A DNA stretch of 64,000 nt from positions 1 through 64,000 of the forward strand of contig PQWQ01000043.1 in NCBI GenBank assembly GCA_002943765.1, read 5' to 3'. Source of the stretch: Psoroptes ovis. Taxonomy: Eukaryota > Arthropoda > Arachnida > Sarcoptiformes > Psoroptidae. A program made the translations under genes and the position numbers. The notes beneath the pieces are model-generated. The model was given only the letters and a program-made list of their open reading frames with translations. It was not told the origin of the DNA and made no database searches. Of the stretch, positions 36,961-50,415 are shown one piece after another (the stretch's first letter is position 1; every line of letters begins with the position of its first letter).

Positions 36961-37668
36961 ATGAGATAATTAATCATCATCGTTGGATCAATCATTGAAA
37001 AATAAATAAAAGGATTCTCCAAGACAATGTTTGTTAAATAAATTCAAGAAAATCTTTAAAATTTTCAAAGTTTTCAAAGACAAAATTAAGATGTAAAGAT
37101 TGAAATATCTGAATCGCACTTGACTAATGGCAATTCAACTTGAATGAATAAATAAATGAATCAATGTCCATCATACATTTGTGTATATGTGACATTAATC
37201 TTGTCTTATTTTTTCATTTTCAGATTAAGATTTATTCCATCAAATTCACATTTTAACCTTGTTTAATTATTATTATTATAATAATGATTATCATCATTTA
37301 TTCAACTTTAATCCATTCATTCAATCATTTATTTAATATTACAAACAATTATAATTCATTTATTGCTGTTATTCAAGCATTATTGCCATTACCATTGTCT
37401 AAAATTTGTTTGTTTGTCGTCGAATAAGTACAAACAAACTACAAACAATATTCTTCCTTGTTATTTTCAATTGTTTTTGAATGATAATAATGAAAATAAC
37501 AATAATTAAAAAACAATTGAAAACAATAATAATTCATTTATAATTGTCAAAGGTTAATTGAAATCTTTAGTTGAATAACGAGCAAATGTATGATGATATA
37601 ATATGATAATGAATGAATGAATGAATGTTATATGAATTCAATTGTTGATTCAATTATGAAAAATAAAA

Positions 37669-37746
37669 CGACTGTCCGAAAAGTATTCATCGATTATATC
37701 ATAGGGAATGATGAGAAAATCAGCAAGAATTTTTCGGACAATCAAA
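37669..37746. mobile_element. MITE family 1, type B, reverse
   Basis: CGACTGTCCGAAAAGTATTC and GAATTTTTCGGACAATCAA are eroded ends. The core CGATTATATCATAGGGAATG is type B. Confidence 0.8.
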
Positions 37747-39512
37747 TAGAAAAATATGAAAATTTCATAATTTCATCATTTTTTTTAAATGATGAATCAA
37801 GCATTTTCCTTTCAAATCAAATACATGTAATATACTTGAAATTTTACATTTTTCTTATTTTTCTTCAGGCAAAAATAAATGAAATGAAATGAAATATTAG
37901 TACATCCATTTGTCATTACATTCATAAGTGTGTACATTGAAAACAAACACACTCATTGAAGAATTGTTAATGATTAATTTAAGCAAAGACTTGTCAAGTT
38001 TATGTTTTTGTGATATTTCAAAAATGATGAGAGAAAATGAGACTACATAAACGAATATCATTGATATATATTTCAGTGGTATTAACAAGTCCACAGTATA
38101 TACCATAGTCCAGTTGAAGAAATTTTTTTTTTGTTTGCAAAAATGAGGCTAAGGTTATAGATTATTTTGTTTTAAAAAATTTTTGTTTTCTTTCTAATTC
38201 AAAGCAAAATCAATGAGAAAAAATGAATGAATGAATCAATTTGAAATTGAAATTGATTTGAATGAATTTAAATTGATTTTTCATTTGTTTATTATTGGTT
38301 CATTAATCAAAAATAATAATAATCAGCTGAAATAAATGAAAACACTGAAAATTTTACAAATTTTCTAGTGTATTCATTTGAAATAAACATTTGAAAAATT
38401 AATGTAAATGCATGCATTCATTGAGTATTTATATCATGCATTTAATGAGGATTTAATGAATTTGAATTCGGATCGATTTGATTACAATTTTTTTTTAATT
38501 TAAAATTTGAAGAAATTTCTAAAATTTCAATTACGTAACCACCTTAAGTCGATAATTTATAATAATTTTTAAAATTTTGAATAATTTCAAGTCAAAATAT
38601 TAAATATCAAGCGTATGGGCTTCAAAATTATTTGATTCAATTATTCAATTATTTGTCAATATTGAAACTGAACGACAAATGCACCATCATCATCACATTT
38701 ATGCATCATCCATGCATTGGAATGATTCGAACATTTGAAACAATCGATTCGATTTAAAATTTGTTTAAGGAGGAAATATAATGATTACGACAGTCATAAT
38801 AAATAATACGAATCATATTTAATCAAATATGTAACGATCCATTCATTCAATTTTTTTCCTGTTCACTCATTCATTCATTTATTCAAAAATTTCATATGTA
38901 CATTGCACTATATTATCATTGCATGTATTTTTAAGATTTACCAAAAGCTTTCCTATTCGATTTTATTCGATTAATTATTATTGATTTTTCTACGATTTTA
39001 ATCAATATTTATCTTGGATTTAGTCTGTTGCTTGCTTTAAATAATCGATTTTTAAAATGATCAAATTGTCCGAATTGTTTCGAAATTTTTCCCTAATGTA
39101 CATTGTAATTACATACAATCATCATCTTTCGTACAAAAATTTAAAAATAAAAGTGAAAAGCTTGAATACAGTAGTAAATGGTGAAATAAGTAATCATTAT
39201 GTTTAATATCGACTTACAATCGAATATTTTTGGTTGGCTGCTGTTTCTGGTTGTTGCTGCCTATTACTGTTCAATTGAAGCATTTTCGATCAAAATAAAT
39301 CGAAATCGAAAAAATTGATTAATCGAAATTGATTAATTTGGCTGTTTGCAGTTTCGTTGCTTTATTATTAATAGTTATCGATTAATACACAGTGAAAATA
39401 TTTTTATTTTTGCTTCCCATTTTTAGCATCGTTCATTCATTCGTTTATAATCGTTTTAATTCAGTTATGTTATTTCAAAATTTGAAAACTTAAGTTGAAG
39501 TATATTTTTGAG

Positions 39513-39587
39513 CAAGTTCGAAAAGTTTTTGTTGGTTTTTACATTGAAATTCAATGGCCAAATCGTGGATTACTTTTCGATCAAGTT
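39513..39587. mobile_element. MITE family 2, diverged copy
   Basis: CAAGTTCGAAAAGTTTTT at the left and GGATTACTTTTCGATCAAGTT at the right resemble the 30.2 kb copy, as does the internal CAATGGCC. The arms match only partly. Confidence 0.6.
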
Positions 39588-40547
39588 CAATTTTTTAAAT
39601 TTTTTTTCGTCTTTTCTACTTCAAATATCTTCAGTTTAATTATATAAATAACAATAATCATTATTTTAGAAATAATTCAAACAAATAAATATTATGGAAA
39701 AAATTACCAAAAATAAATTGATACAAAATAATTATATTTTTGAAAATTGAAATAATTAGAAAAATTTAGACATGATTTCTTCAAAAAAAATACATTGATC
39801 AGATGATAAAACTATTAATTCAATCCTTTTATTTCAAATTTCAAGTCAATCTTTGGACCAATTGATCAAATGATTGATCCTTGGTACAATGATTGATCTG
39901 TACCATCTGATCAATTGCAAATTAATGACATGAGTAGATTTGCAGATTTTGAGAGCTGCTTGAAGAGGTTGGACAGGCTCGAAAATGATCTGGAAGATTT
40001 TGCCTAATAAATTTTAAACTTGTCATTTATTCATTTCTTTGAAATGTATGAACATGAATAATAAGGCGACTAGTGGAGCTTTCGGAGCCATACTGTTTTA
40101 GAAGCCAACAGACATACGCACACACACACCTGATCAATCATAATAATAATGATGATAATGACAAGTTATTTCATTCAATGATTATAATTCTAATTATAAT
40201 TATTCATTCATTGTTATTGTTTGTTTACCAATCATTTTATCAATGATTATTCAATGATCATTGAATTCTTCGCCATAATAATAATGACATTTCAAGGTTG
40301 ATTTGATTGATTGATCGGTATGTTTATTGTCATTGATTGATGCTTAGTGTTTCTTTGAGAATTTCTTTGAAATTTTCCAAAGAAAGTCTCATCGAAAAGC
40401 TACGAATTCTAATTTTAGAATCTTTCTTAAAGTTTAATGATGACAATTATCATCATTATTATCATTGATAAATGGATAAATGGATTTAGATCAAATCATT
40501 ATTTGTTGATTTGTCTATTTACGTAGAGATTAATGTGTGAAAAATAA

Positions 40548-40630
40548 TAGGTTGTCCGGAAAAGTTCATTCGGCTTAATCACTATAGAGTTGCTCATGAA
40601 AATCGGCCAAAACTTTCCGGACAACCTAAT
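40548..40630. mobile_element. MITE family 1, type A, reverse
   Basis: TAGGTTGTCCGGAAAAGTTC and AAAACTTTCCGGACAACCTAA enclose GGCTTAATCACTATAGAGTTGC. This is the rightmost family 1 copy in the window. Confidence 0.89.
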
Positions 40631-43285
40631 ATAGTTAATGCATATAACATAGATAGAATCAATTTCTTTTCCTATTTCTCATGAATTCAAAATCTAATCA
40701 ACTAAAAATGATAGACATTTGGATGATCTTAATCGATTTGATCATTGACCAAATCAGAGAAATAGTTCAGTTGATTAGCATTTTACTTTAATGAAAACTC
40801 ATTCATTGATTGAAAATGAGAATTCAGACTGAATTCAAACACATTTCCATGTATGTATTCATATTTGGAAATGTACAAATATACAAATATGCAAATATCA
40901 AATGTTAATAAATATCAATCGCCAAGATATAATTGTATAATGAAAAATCATTGAAAAATAATGAGTAAAAGCATCATCAACATCAACATACCTTTCGTGG
41001 TGATTCCGATTTAATCAACGAACAGAGAAAAATAGGATTAACCTAATTCCAAGTTGTTGTATTATCTCAATCCATGATGATAATAATATTAATGATGATG
41101 GCGATAATAATTAACTTTTCAAAAGATTTCAATGTCAAATCGGCCAAATTTCTTTTCAGATCATCAATCATTCTTATCTTGAATCAATCATCAATCATTG
41201 AATCGATTGATTGCATGTAGCCAATGGTATCTTCATTCGAATCACCTGATTTTGATGATTAAAAATCGGAAATTTTCAATTCTGATTCGAATTCAGGTGA
41301 TGATTTGTTCAAGAACAACAATAGGTGAAACAATTTGGTTCCATTATCATCATTTTCACTTTGACCTATTTCGAAAAATTTGATCGGAACTCATTGATCA
41401 TTTATTGTTGCTTTGTTGTTTTCGGTGGAATTTTCTCCGAGAAAATTCGGATAATCTCGATCTTCGGTTAATTTTAAACCATAAACCCATGGTTATTCAA
41501 GCCATTGAATTGATGAATTGAAGATATTCGAAAAAAAAGACCATCTTTAGCCGATTATAATTCAGCTCATTCATGATGTTCGATTGTTACATGCATGGTG
41601 TGATGCACTGTTTTGCATTAGGCTTCAAATGATGATAATGATCGACCATGAATTTCATCATAATGATCATTCATTCATTCATGTATTTAACTCATTTTTT
41701 TGAATTGAAAATCATCATTCATTCATTCATTTGATGATCATGAATTCTTTCATCATCATTTTTCAGTTCGTTTTGTTGAATCACGAATTTTTAGCAAAAA
41801 TATGGACATTCATATATAAATATTTTGTAATTAATTTTAATTATTTTTTTCAAAAAAAATAAATTTTTCGGCGAATTAATCCGAAATTATTATTATTATT
41901 AAATCCAAAATTAATGAATTTTGCCCTATTCAAAAAAACTTGAAAGCATTGACATATAAACATTTAAACATACAAAAACACACAAATACAAATGCATACG
42001 CAGATGCAAAGCCAAATCACAGTGATATCGACTTGAATATTTCAAACGATTAATAATTTGAATTTGAAAAATCATTAATCAAACATGCTTTCTCAAATAA
42101 TAATGATTGTAATGATGTTTCCATAAATATGTTTCCATAAATATTTTTCCATGTATAATCAAAATTAAACTTGAATCATAATTAAACTTGAATCAGTTCA
42201 AACATTTAAAACCAAATAGTTTTCGTTTTGTTTATTTTTACAAAATTTTCAAATTCCATATCCCCATATCATTCATTCATTCATCTAAATGTATTTAATC
42301 CTTTTATTTCTTGAAATCAAAAGCAATGAACAACATTTTCTTCGAACGAACAACAAAATAATGAGATAAAATCACATGATTATTATTCAATTCGATTCAT
42401 ATCATCATCGTTATCATTATCATTGAATCATTGGATGCTTTGTCGGTTTAGGTCTGTTGTTAATGTGCTTTGCTATGCCAATGATAAAGTGATAACCTTG
42501 TTCCTTGTTGTTTTATTTCATTATTTTTTTAAAAAAATAATGAAGAACAAAACAAAATAAAATAAAATTGTTGATTATTGGATAATGTTTGTTTGTTTGT
42601 TCGTTTGTTTGATATATGCGTACAACCATTAAATGTATTGTTCTTCATCATTATTTCTAGGTCAAATATTATTCATACATACATTTCTTAGTATTCCCGT
42701 TCTCTTGTTAATGATTATTTTATAATTCATATTTCTTTAAAATAATATCCGAATGAGTAGGTGAATACGACCGACAAAGAGTGAGAGAGAAATGGAAAAT
42801 ATTTACAAAAAATGATTCGGGTGATGTGTTGATAATGATAATATTGTTAATAATGTATTGTTATTATTCGGGAATCGAATAATAACAATAACAATAATAA
42901 TGATAATGAACATCAACGACAACAACTAACCTATGAATCGATGAATCAATGATAATGGCTATTTGTTTTAAAATCGTTTCGATTATGTATTTGTGATGGG
43001 AATCATTGGCTAAAAATATTCGGAAACATTAATATTCGTGTTATCAACATGATTAATCAATGATCATGTTTTCTATCTTTGAGAATTAAATTTAGGCCAA
43101 AAATTCGTTATTTATTAATGATTCAAGCAATTACAATTGATTAATAAGGAAATTCTTCAAAGATATCAAAATAATCATAAGAAAAATGAGTGGATTAATT
43201 TCAATCAAAATCAAAAAAAGAAATTAATGAAAATTGGAAGGTTGAATCGATTGATTTTGATTGAATGAAATTTTTCTCAGTGTTT

Positions 43286-45548
43286 TCATTCGATTACCCA
43301 TGCAATATTCAATCCAGATGGACCAAGATTTATTCGTCTGAAAAGAAAAGAAGGGAAAAATGATTGAAATTATTTTGAAAATCTTAAATAATAAATAAAT
43401 AAATAAGTAGAAAATATAAATTACCCTAATAAACCAAAATTTTTAATTTTTATATGATGAATAAATATTAATAATGTATAAAATAAATTATTACGACCAG
43501 GTGGTATAGCGAAATTTTCACCTTTCAATACCAATGAATAGTGTGGTGGATAAATGGTTTCTTGTTGAATATATGTATCTGATTTATTAAACATTGATCT
43601 CGATGGTGATGATGATGAAATTGTAGTCGTAGCTACACCACCACTACTGCTAGACACAGCTGTTGTATTTGTTGCCGATGATGAATGTTGTCCAATCATT
43701 CGAAAATGTTGACTTGAAAATGGTTTTCCTTCCGGTAATGCTGGATCGAATAATAAACGTGAATCCATATATGTACAAAATAAATGCAGCACTAATTCAG
43801 CATCGGTCAACATTTGTTCCGGTTTCCATTGATGATAATTATAATTACCACCATTATCCCAAACATATTCAATCATACAGCCACCTTTGGCTAAATCTTT
43901 GATACGTTTAACCAGATATTCTTGAAGTAATATTGTATTTTCAATATTATCTCGAATATTTGTAACATCTAAAAATGGATATACTTGTTCCAGTGTAGGA
44001 AATTCTTTACGACGATTTTCAATCAATTGTCTTAGTTGTTTTAGCGATGTTTCACCAATCATCGAATCAATGTAACCTTTTTCAAGTATCGATTTATTAA
44101 TTGAATCAATTTCATTACATAGTCGAACTAATATTGTTTGTGATATCCATTTACGTATATTTTCAACCATTTGATTTAATCGAACATCATCAACATTTAA
44201 TTTTGTCAATATTTTTTCCACTAAGCGTGTGCTTGCATTAAATGATTCAGATTTTTCTAAACTATCACCATTTTTAGCTGAATGTAAAATGATTGCTGGT
44301 TTATATGTTGTTGATGGTGGCGTTAGTGATCGTGTTATCACTGGTGATAATCGATGCTGCTGCTGCTGTTGTTGCTGTTGATGCCAAAAATTGGGATCAT
44401 CAGAAAACGATACATGATGCCGAATCGGTGAGGTCATAACTTGATTAGCTCCAATACTCGATGAAAAAGATGAAGATAATGATTGATTGAACGAATCCGG
44501 ATTATTAGCACCATAACGCTTTTGTGCTTGATACAATTCTTCTAATTCATCTTGACGATGATCATAATCATCTAAATAATGTTCTAAATCTTTTGTTGAT
44601 AAGATGCCCGAATTGTTTGGCGATAAACTTTTATTGAAAGAATTATTGATGAATGATCGATCACGACGATATCGTAACACAGATTGATCTGATTGTTTTC
44701 TTCTGAACATTGAATTATTTTTGAATGAACAGCTTCCCGGTGATAATCTCCTGGTAAATGATTCATTGACATTGTATTGATTTTGAGATGGTGATGGCCA
44801 CGGTGTTCGGGTGGGTAACAAACTTTCATTATACATTGAATTACTATCATTGAAACGTAATGATAATGATGCCGATAAATCTAATGATGAATTACCATAA
44901 TTGGAGAGATCATTTGAATAATTATCATAATTACTAATTTCAAATTTTGATATCGATGGAATTTTCGATTTATTATCAGTGATGTCTTTAGAATCATTTA
45001 CATTAGATTCTTTTGAATCTAAATCTTTTAATTTGAAACCATTTTCATTTTCATCAATACCAAATAAACGAAATTCTTCAGATGTCAGCTGAATTGGTTG
45101 CAAAAATCTTTTAAACCAAATGAATATATAAGAATTGTATAGGAAATTGATCAAAAATAGAAACATGAAAAAAATTTCTGCAAGAAAACAAACATTAGAT
45201 TCATATTGTCAAAGGATTTGATATGAAACTTGCCCAAAATCTTGAGAACATTTTCAATTATTCTTAGCGATGATATCGTAGAAAGGTTACCTAATTTACT
45301 GTAAACAAAATAATACAAATATTTTAACATGAAATAATTTTTGAACAACGGTTTTTAGCTTACAATTCCAAATAAAATAGAAAAAAGCATAAAAAATTGA
45401 CACCAGCCCAAAATGGTGCATTGATCGCCGTCGATACAAATTGTCTTTGTCGTAACACATCGTTTGGATTGCTTTAGAGTCATAATGAAAACATTATCAA
45501 TTAATTGATCCATGAATATTCAAATACAAATAAGAAAACTTACATCAT
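43286..45548 (-). CDS. TMEM209: TMEM209 homologue
   Basis: The five-exon model (45548-45544, 45471-45364, 45298-45291, 45177-43425, 43337-43286) encodes about 641 residues. TMEM209 is a nuclear-envelope membrane protein linked to nuclear pores. The C-terminal domain matches remembered vertebrate TMEM209: GGCMIEYVWDNGGNYNYHQW, FCTYMDSRLLFDP, FSSQHF, PPHYSLVLKGENF and IPPGRNNLFYTLLIF. The last exon restores the conserved end after GLLG (RINLGPSGLNIAWVIE). The N-terminus has two membrane helices: INAPFWAGVNFLCFFLFYLE, then FFMFLFLINFLYN. Reaching the start ATG requires a 5-base first coding part (ATGAT|GTAAGT) and an 8-base exon (TAAATTAG), which alone keeps frame between its neighbours. The middle is Ser/Asn-rich and disordered. 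Family identity is firm; the two tiny exons are inferred from splice sites and phase. Confidence 0.88.
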
Positions 45549-45828
45549 TTTCCGTGGATAATTTCAATCAAAATCAAAATTAATCAAAATTTCAAAATAA
45601 AACATGATTTTCATGTCATGTGATTCTCACGAATCACCGTTCATAAACGACGACTCGGAATTTTTCATCAAAAAATTAAATTAAAATTCAATTTTTATAA
45701 TTTTTTTTAATTAAAATTATCAAAATTCATTCATTTATTATAATGATTTTTACAAGTTTTTGTAAGATTAAACTAAAATTCATGTAATCGATTAATGTAG
45801 TTTCTAATTTATGACCGAATTCACGACC

Positions 45829-46512
45829 TTAATCAATTGAACATGAAGCACCGACAGCCTCTAATTTTGCTTTCAATTTTTCTGCTTCTTCTTTCGATAG
45901 ATTATTCTTGACAACTTGTGGCACTGATTCGACAAATTTTTTTGCCTGAATATCACGGGAGAAAAATCGTGTTGATTAATCGAGGTCAAAAATTAAAATA
46001 ATCGTGTAATTACCTGCACCAAATTGAGACCTTCAACAACATTCTTTACCTCTTTGATCAATGCAACCTTTTTACCTTCATCAAATTTAGTTATTTTTAA
46101 TGTAAATGAAGTTTGCACTGTTTTGGATGATGCATCAGAATCTTCATCAGATTTTGCCGCTTTATCACCAGCAGCTCCGGCCATCATTGCACCAGCAGCA
46201 AATGACATCATTGGTGCATCTGGAATTTTTAACGTTTCTTTGAGCGCAACATTCAATTCAGCAACTTCTAGCAATGTTAATTTACCAATTTCATCGACGA
46301 TAGCTTTGATTTTTGGACTTGTTTCGTTTGGTGATAATAATGGTGGCTGTTGTGCATCAGCTTGTACAGCTGATGCTGTCGATGATAATGTTCGACAAAC
46401 ATTGATTGTTCTGCAAAAAAAAGAAAATTTTAAATATGAATAATTGAAATTAAAGACTAAAATACCTGTAAAAATTTAAATAACGAACTGTTTGTGCTGA
46501 TAAAAGTTTCAT
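45829..46512 (-). CDS. MRPL12: Mitochondrial ribosomal protein L12 (bL12m)
   Basis: Three exons (46512-46466, 46410-46014, 45945-45829) with introns of 55 and 68 bases encode 186 residues. bL12m forms the stalk of the mitochondrial large subunit that recruits translation factors. The start MKLLSAQTVRYLNFYR is a basic presequence. The N-terminal dimerisation part reads KIKAIVDEIGKLTLLEVAEL. A hinge with an Ala-rich stretch follows, and then the C-terminal domain: FTLKITKFDEGKKVALIKEV, then LNLVQ joined across intron 2 to AKKFVESVPQVVKNNLSKEE, ending EAVGASCSID. The exon joins at phase 2 and phase 0 restore the family sequence exactly. It lies 280 bases upstream of TMEM209 on the same strand. 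Confidence 0.95.
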
Positions 46513-46890
46513 TTTCAAATTACAATTTAAAATTGAATGAATGAATCAATTTTTAATTTTTTTAAGAAAAATGAATTTTAATCACATGTGCATCTATGAA
46601 AATATATCGATACAATCGAATTTTGTTTTTTTTTAATTTTTTTTTTTTTTTTTTGAACCGCGAAATTCAAAATTTGAATTTTTGAATATTACAACAATAT
46701 TTATTTAAAAAATAGCTGCAAAAATATAAAATTTTATAAAAAAATAAAAGGTTCTGGTAAAATTTCGAATAAATTCTGAGCTTATCTTGAAAAATTAATC
46801 ATTACAGATGGCCGATTGTGTATAAACAAAAATGTATAAGGCATAAAGTTTCAATTATATAAAACATCTATCTTCGATCATCACCAACGA
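46513..46890. other. Intergenic gap between MRPL12 and the USP gene
   Basis: About 380 AT-rich bases with T runs (46626-46655) serve as MRPL12 5' flank and USP 3' UTR. No feature stands out. Confidence 0.4.
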
Positions 46891-49800
46891 CTAGTATTGA
46901 TATTTAAATTTATTATTATTTCTTCTTCGAGATGTATTATAATGTAGATTGCTCAGCTGTTGTTTATTTTGATTATGATAATGATCAACAGAGGAATTAT
47001 TATTATTATTATTCAATTCATTATGATAATCATTGTTAATATAATTATGATTATTATTATAATTATCGTTCATTTCTGTCTTGGATTTTTTTGAATTTTG
47101 TCTACTATTATTATTGAAATGAGATGTATGATAGCCATTCGGTTGATTAAAATCATTTTGTAAAAATATATTCGTATCATTATTATTATTATTATTGTTA
47201 TAAAACGATTTTGATTTACGATTCGGAAATGTTCCAGATTTATTTGAATATGATAATGGTGATGATGTTTGATTACTGTTACTGTGATGATAATGAAGAT
47301 TTTCAAATGGTGGCATATTATATAACCAATGTGTTTGTTTCAATTGATAACATGATTGAATTGATGATTTTTGATAGAATAATATATATGCATCTTTTTT
47401 CATTTGAAATTTTTCCAGCTTTACCTTTGTATCATCAAACAAATACCATTGATTATTGATGAAATTTTTACAATAAGCTACATAATGAAGAGAATATTTC
47501 AGATCATTACTCATTCAATCCCAAACGGAAAACTAACCTTTATAATGACCTGATTGCATATTACCTTCATGACAAGTGACAGCAAATAAATTATATGTTG
47601 TTTCATTCCGACAATCATTGCCATTACATTTATATGTTAATTTATTCAAAGATGATGAACAATCATTTGATGGTTGCCTCGTATGTTGATTATTCATTTT
47701 TCCATTTTCATCAAAACCATTTTGGCTAAATTTTTTCTGTACATATTTTAATAAATCTTTTGGAGAAGAAAATAAAATGATAATTAATTAATTAATTAAT
47801 TAAACTTGTTAATTAATTAAATTCATCAATCAACAATTACCTAGACCATTTTCAGGATATGTGACCATTGTATCAACTTTGAATTTATTCATTCTATTCG
47901 TATAACCGAAACGTTTCAAATGTATAATTAATATATCAGGAAGACTCCATATATTTAATTGATGTCTGCACGATTTTGATTTACAATTTGAACAATTCCA
48001 TGAATTTTCACTGCTTGTTAACTGAAATAATTGGAAATTATAATAATTTCTATGAATAAAATTAATAACTTAAAATAATAATATTACATTTTCATCACGA
48101 AAATATAAATCCAGACATTCTTCCAGTGTTGTATGGCTATTGATTTTTGAATGTTCGAGCGCTCTTGAAACTGATTCATCTTCAAAATATCTTAGATAAT
48201 TGGCGTTTCTATGAAATTTTTGTATAGATTCATAGTCCCATTCAATGATTAATTTGAGATAATTTGATCCGAAATAATTCTTTTCATTCGCCGATAATAT
48301 TTCATCAATTTTTGTCACTAAAAATGGATGATCAACATTCGATTGTAGATAATCATCATCATCATCATTAAAATCATCGGCATTGTCAGTGCTTGATTTA
48401 TTATTTACAATACGCAATCGGATTGTTAAAAAATTTAATAAATTTTTCAAAGAAATATTATCATCATTAATAATAAGATATTCTGACATGTTTGAAAAAA
48501 TTACTTCTAATAAATCTTCGTAATTAATAATGCGTGAAACAACACTGGTGAATAATGGACCGAATATTTGATGATTTTCATCACGATTAATCCAAACTAA
48601 TCCTAGTTCCAGATTATTATTTTGCAAATACTCCGTTTCTAATGCATAAATCATTTCTAAATCTTCGAAAATTTCCTGGCACATACGATTATCATTATCA
48701 AATTCAATTAAATTATCATCTATGGATGGATCTTGTAACAATAGCAAACGTTGAACAGGTATTTCAATCATCGAACCGATTCTATCTCTTAAATTACGTA
48801 AATTTGATGTTGCTTCAATCGAAATACCGAATTTTACCATTTTTCCATTCAAATATTTAACATTAATGTACAACGTAAATCGTATAATAATTGATAATGG
48901 TATTGATCTATGCATATCAAATGTTTTGGAATATTTTCCACATTTCACACATTCAATTGTTGAAAGTACTTGTGTTTCAAATAAATTTGATATAATACTC
49001 ATTGTATGATTCGTTTGTACGGTGATAAAATCAGAATTATGACTAGAATACAATGATGATGATGATAATTGGATTGATGATTTTTCATTAAATGATAGCT
49101 CTTCATGACATAAATCGAATAACCATAGCAAAAATTCATGTGCATCATTTTGTTCATCACTTTGATATCGTTGATTTGATTTTCCACATTTTTGTTTAAA
49201 TCTAATCGATATATCATATGTATATTTGTTTGTCCATAAACTTTTAATTAAAATGGCTAAATTTTCAATAATTTCATTTCGTTTTTTATGTAATGATGAC
49301 GATGGCGATTGACTATTATTATCGATATCATTTAAATAATAATTCATACAAAAATATTCAGCAAATGGAACAGTATTTGATAAACATTGTATTATTGAAT
49401 TCATATAACATGAATTACCATGATTCAATATACCGATGATACCGGGTATCGAATCATTGTTGTTGTTGTTTGGTGAATATTTTGTTAAATGATTTTTCAA
49501 ACCATTACCATTCAATAAATTATCATTACTTTTATGATTATTTTTGATTCCAATAGATTTAAAATCATCTAAATTACTCAAATTACTATCCATACAAGCA
49601 TTACTGCCATCAATATCATGAATATTGAACAATTCTTTTGATTTTATGTTATGATTCGTGGATGTTTTCTTCAAACTATTTGTCAATATTTTACCATTTG
49701 AATTATATTTATGTAATTTTTGTTTTGAGACCGATGACTTGGGATTTAAATCATTCATGTTTTTTGATATTGAACCGGAATACCGAGTTGATATGGACAA

Positions 49801-50415
49801 TTGTGATAGATTTTCGATTGAATTTCGATTCTTTTTCCGGCCATGATTTTGATCTGAATGTTTCGATGTTTGTTTGAAAATTGAATCAGAAGATGTACGA
49901 TTATTTTTATTTATCTGAGATTTGTGGTCATTACTTTTCTTGGATTTATATAAAAAACTAAATTTTCTCTTAATATATTCGATAAAACCTTTTTTCTCAT
50001 CATCAGTACCGATATTTGATTTCGATGTTGTTATTGTTGCCGTATCATCATCATTATTCGGTGTTGTTTCGATCATAGGATTATCATTGATGATTTTATT
50101 TTTCCTTGAATATGAACGCGTTGAACTATATAATCTTTGTCCACGTGAATCATTAACACTCTTTTTCAGCGATCTTTTTCGCCGAAAACTAAACATACCA
50201 AAAATTTTTCGTGAAAATGAACTGGGTTTCGTTGGTTGAGATCGACTAGTTTTTGTATTATTATTATTAGCATCATTATTGCCATGATTAACAGGTTGAT
50301 GTTTATTATTGTTCGATTTATGATTACGATTATGACTAGTTTTGATTGTTGATGTTGTTGTCAATAATGATTGTTGATCACCATCAATCATCAAATCATT
50401 TTTCGTTTGTGACAT
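46891..50415 (-). CDS. Ubiquitin-specific protease (USP31/USP43-like)
   Basis: Four exons (50415-48088, 48021-47841, 47756-47538, 47477-46891) encode about 1104 residues. USPs are cysteine peptidases that remove ubiquitin. The Cys box GIIGILNHGNSCYMNSIIQC carries Cys336. A zinc ribbon is formed by CVKC in exon 1 and WNCSNCKSKSC in exon 2, next to LPDILIIHLKRF. The His box GNMQSGHYK has His907 and continues across intron 3 into AYCKNFINNQWYLFDD. An insert of about 200 residues separates the two ribbon halves, as in USP31/43-type enzymes. The first 320 residues are basic, Ser-rich and disordered; the last 150 are Asn-rich. A likely 5' UTR intron lies at 50926-51002 (AAG|GTTTGT..TTTTACAG). All catalytic boxes are intact, so it should be active. 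The subfamily is an inference. Confidence 0.93.
47782..47813. repeat. (TTAA)n repeat in a USP intron
   Basis: A nearly pure TTAATTAA run, self-complementary, occupies much of the second USP intron. Confidence 0.8.

Larger units (their letters stand above)
27893..43285. other. Long gene-poor interval with MITEs
   Basis: Fifteen kilobases without a supported gene. It holds eight MITEs, AAT/TTA microsatellites at 35577-35599 and 35641-35665, a block of ATTGATCAAT-type palindromes at 36849-36960, CCTTGCCCCG-like repeats near 28031-28070, and poly(A) at 32460-32481. Three exon-like stretches (29005-29061 minus, 29490-29555 plus, 39923-40008 plus) are listed among the findings but lack partners. 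Confidence 0.5.

Noticed and set aside
37617..37892. 91-codon open frame on the plus strand
   Set aside because: It runs straight through a type B MITE and has AT-driven codon content with no splice or homology support.
33471..40092. Shared 15-mer AGCTTTCGGAGCCAT at about 33471 and 40077
   Set aside because: Flanks do not match, so it is probably a chance repeat in 64 kb.
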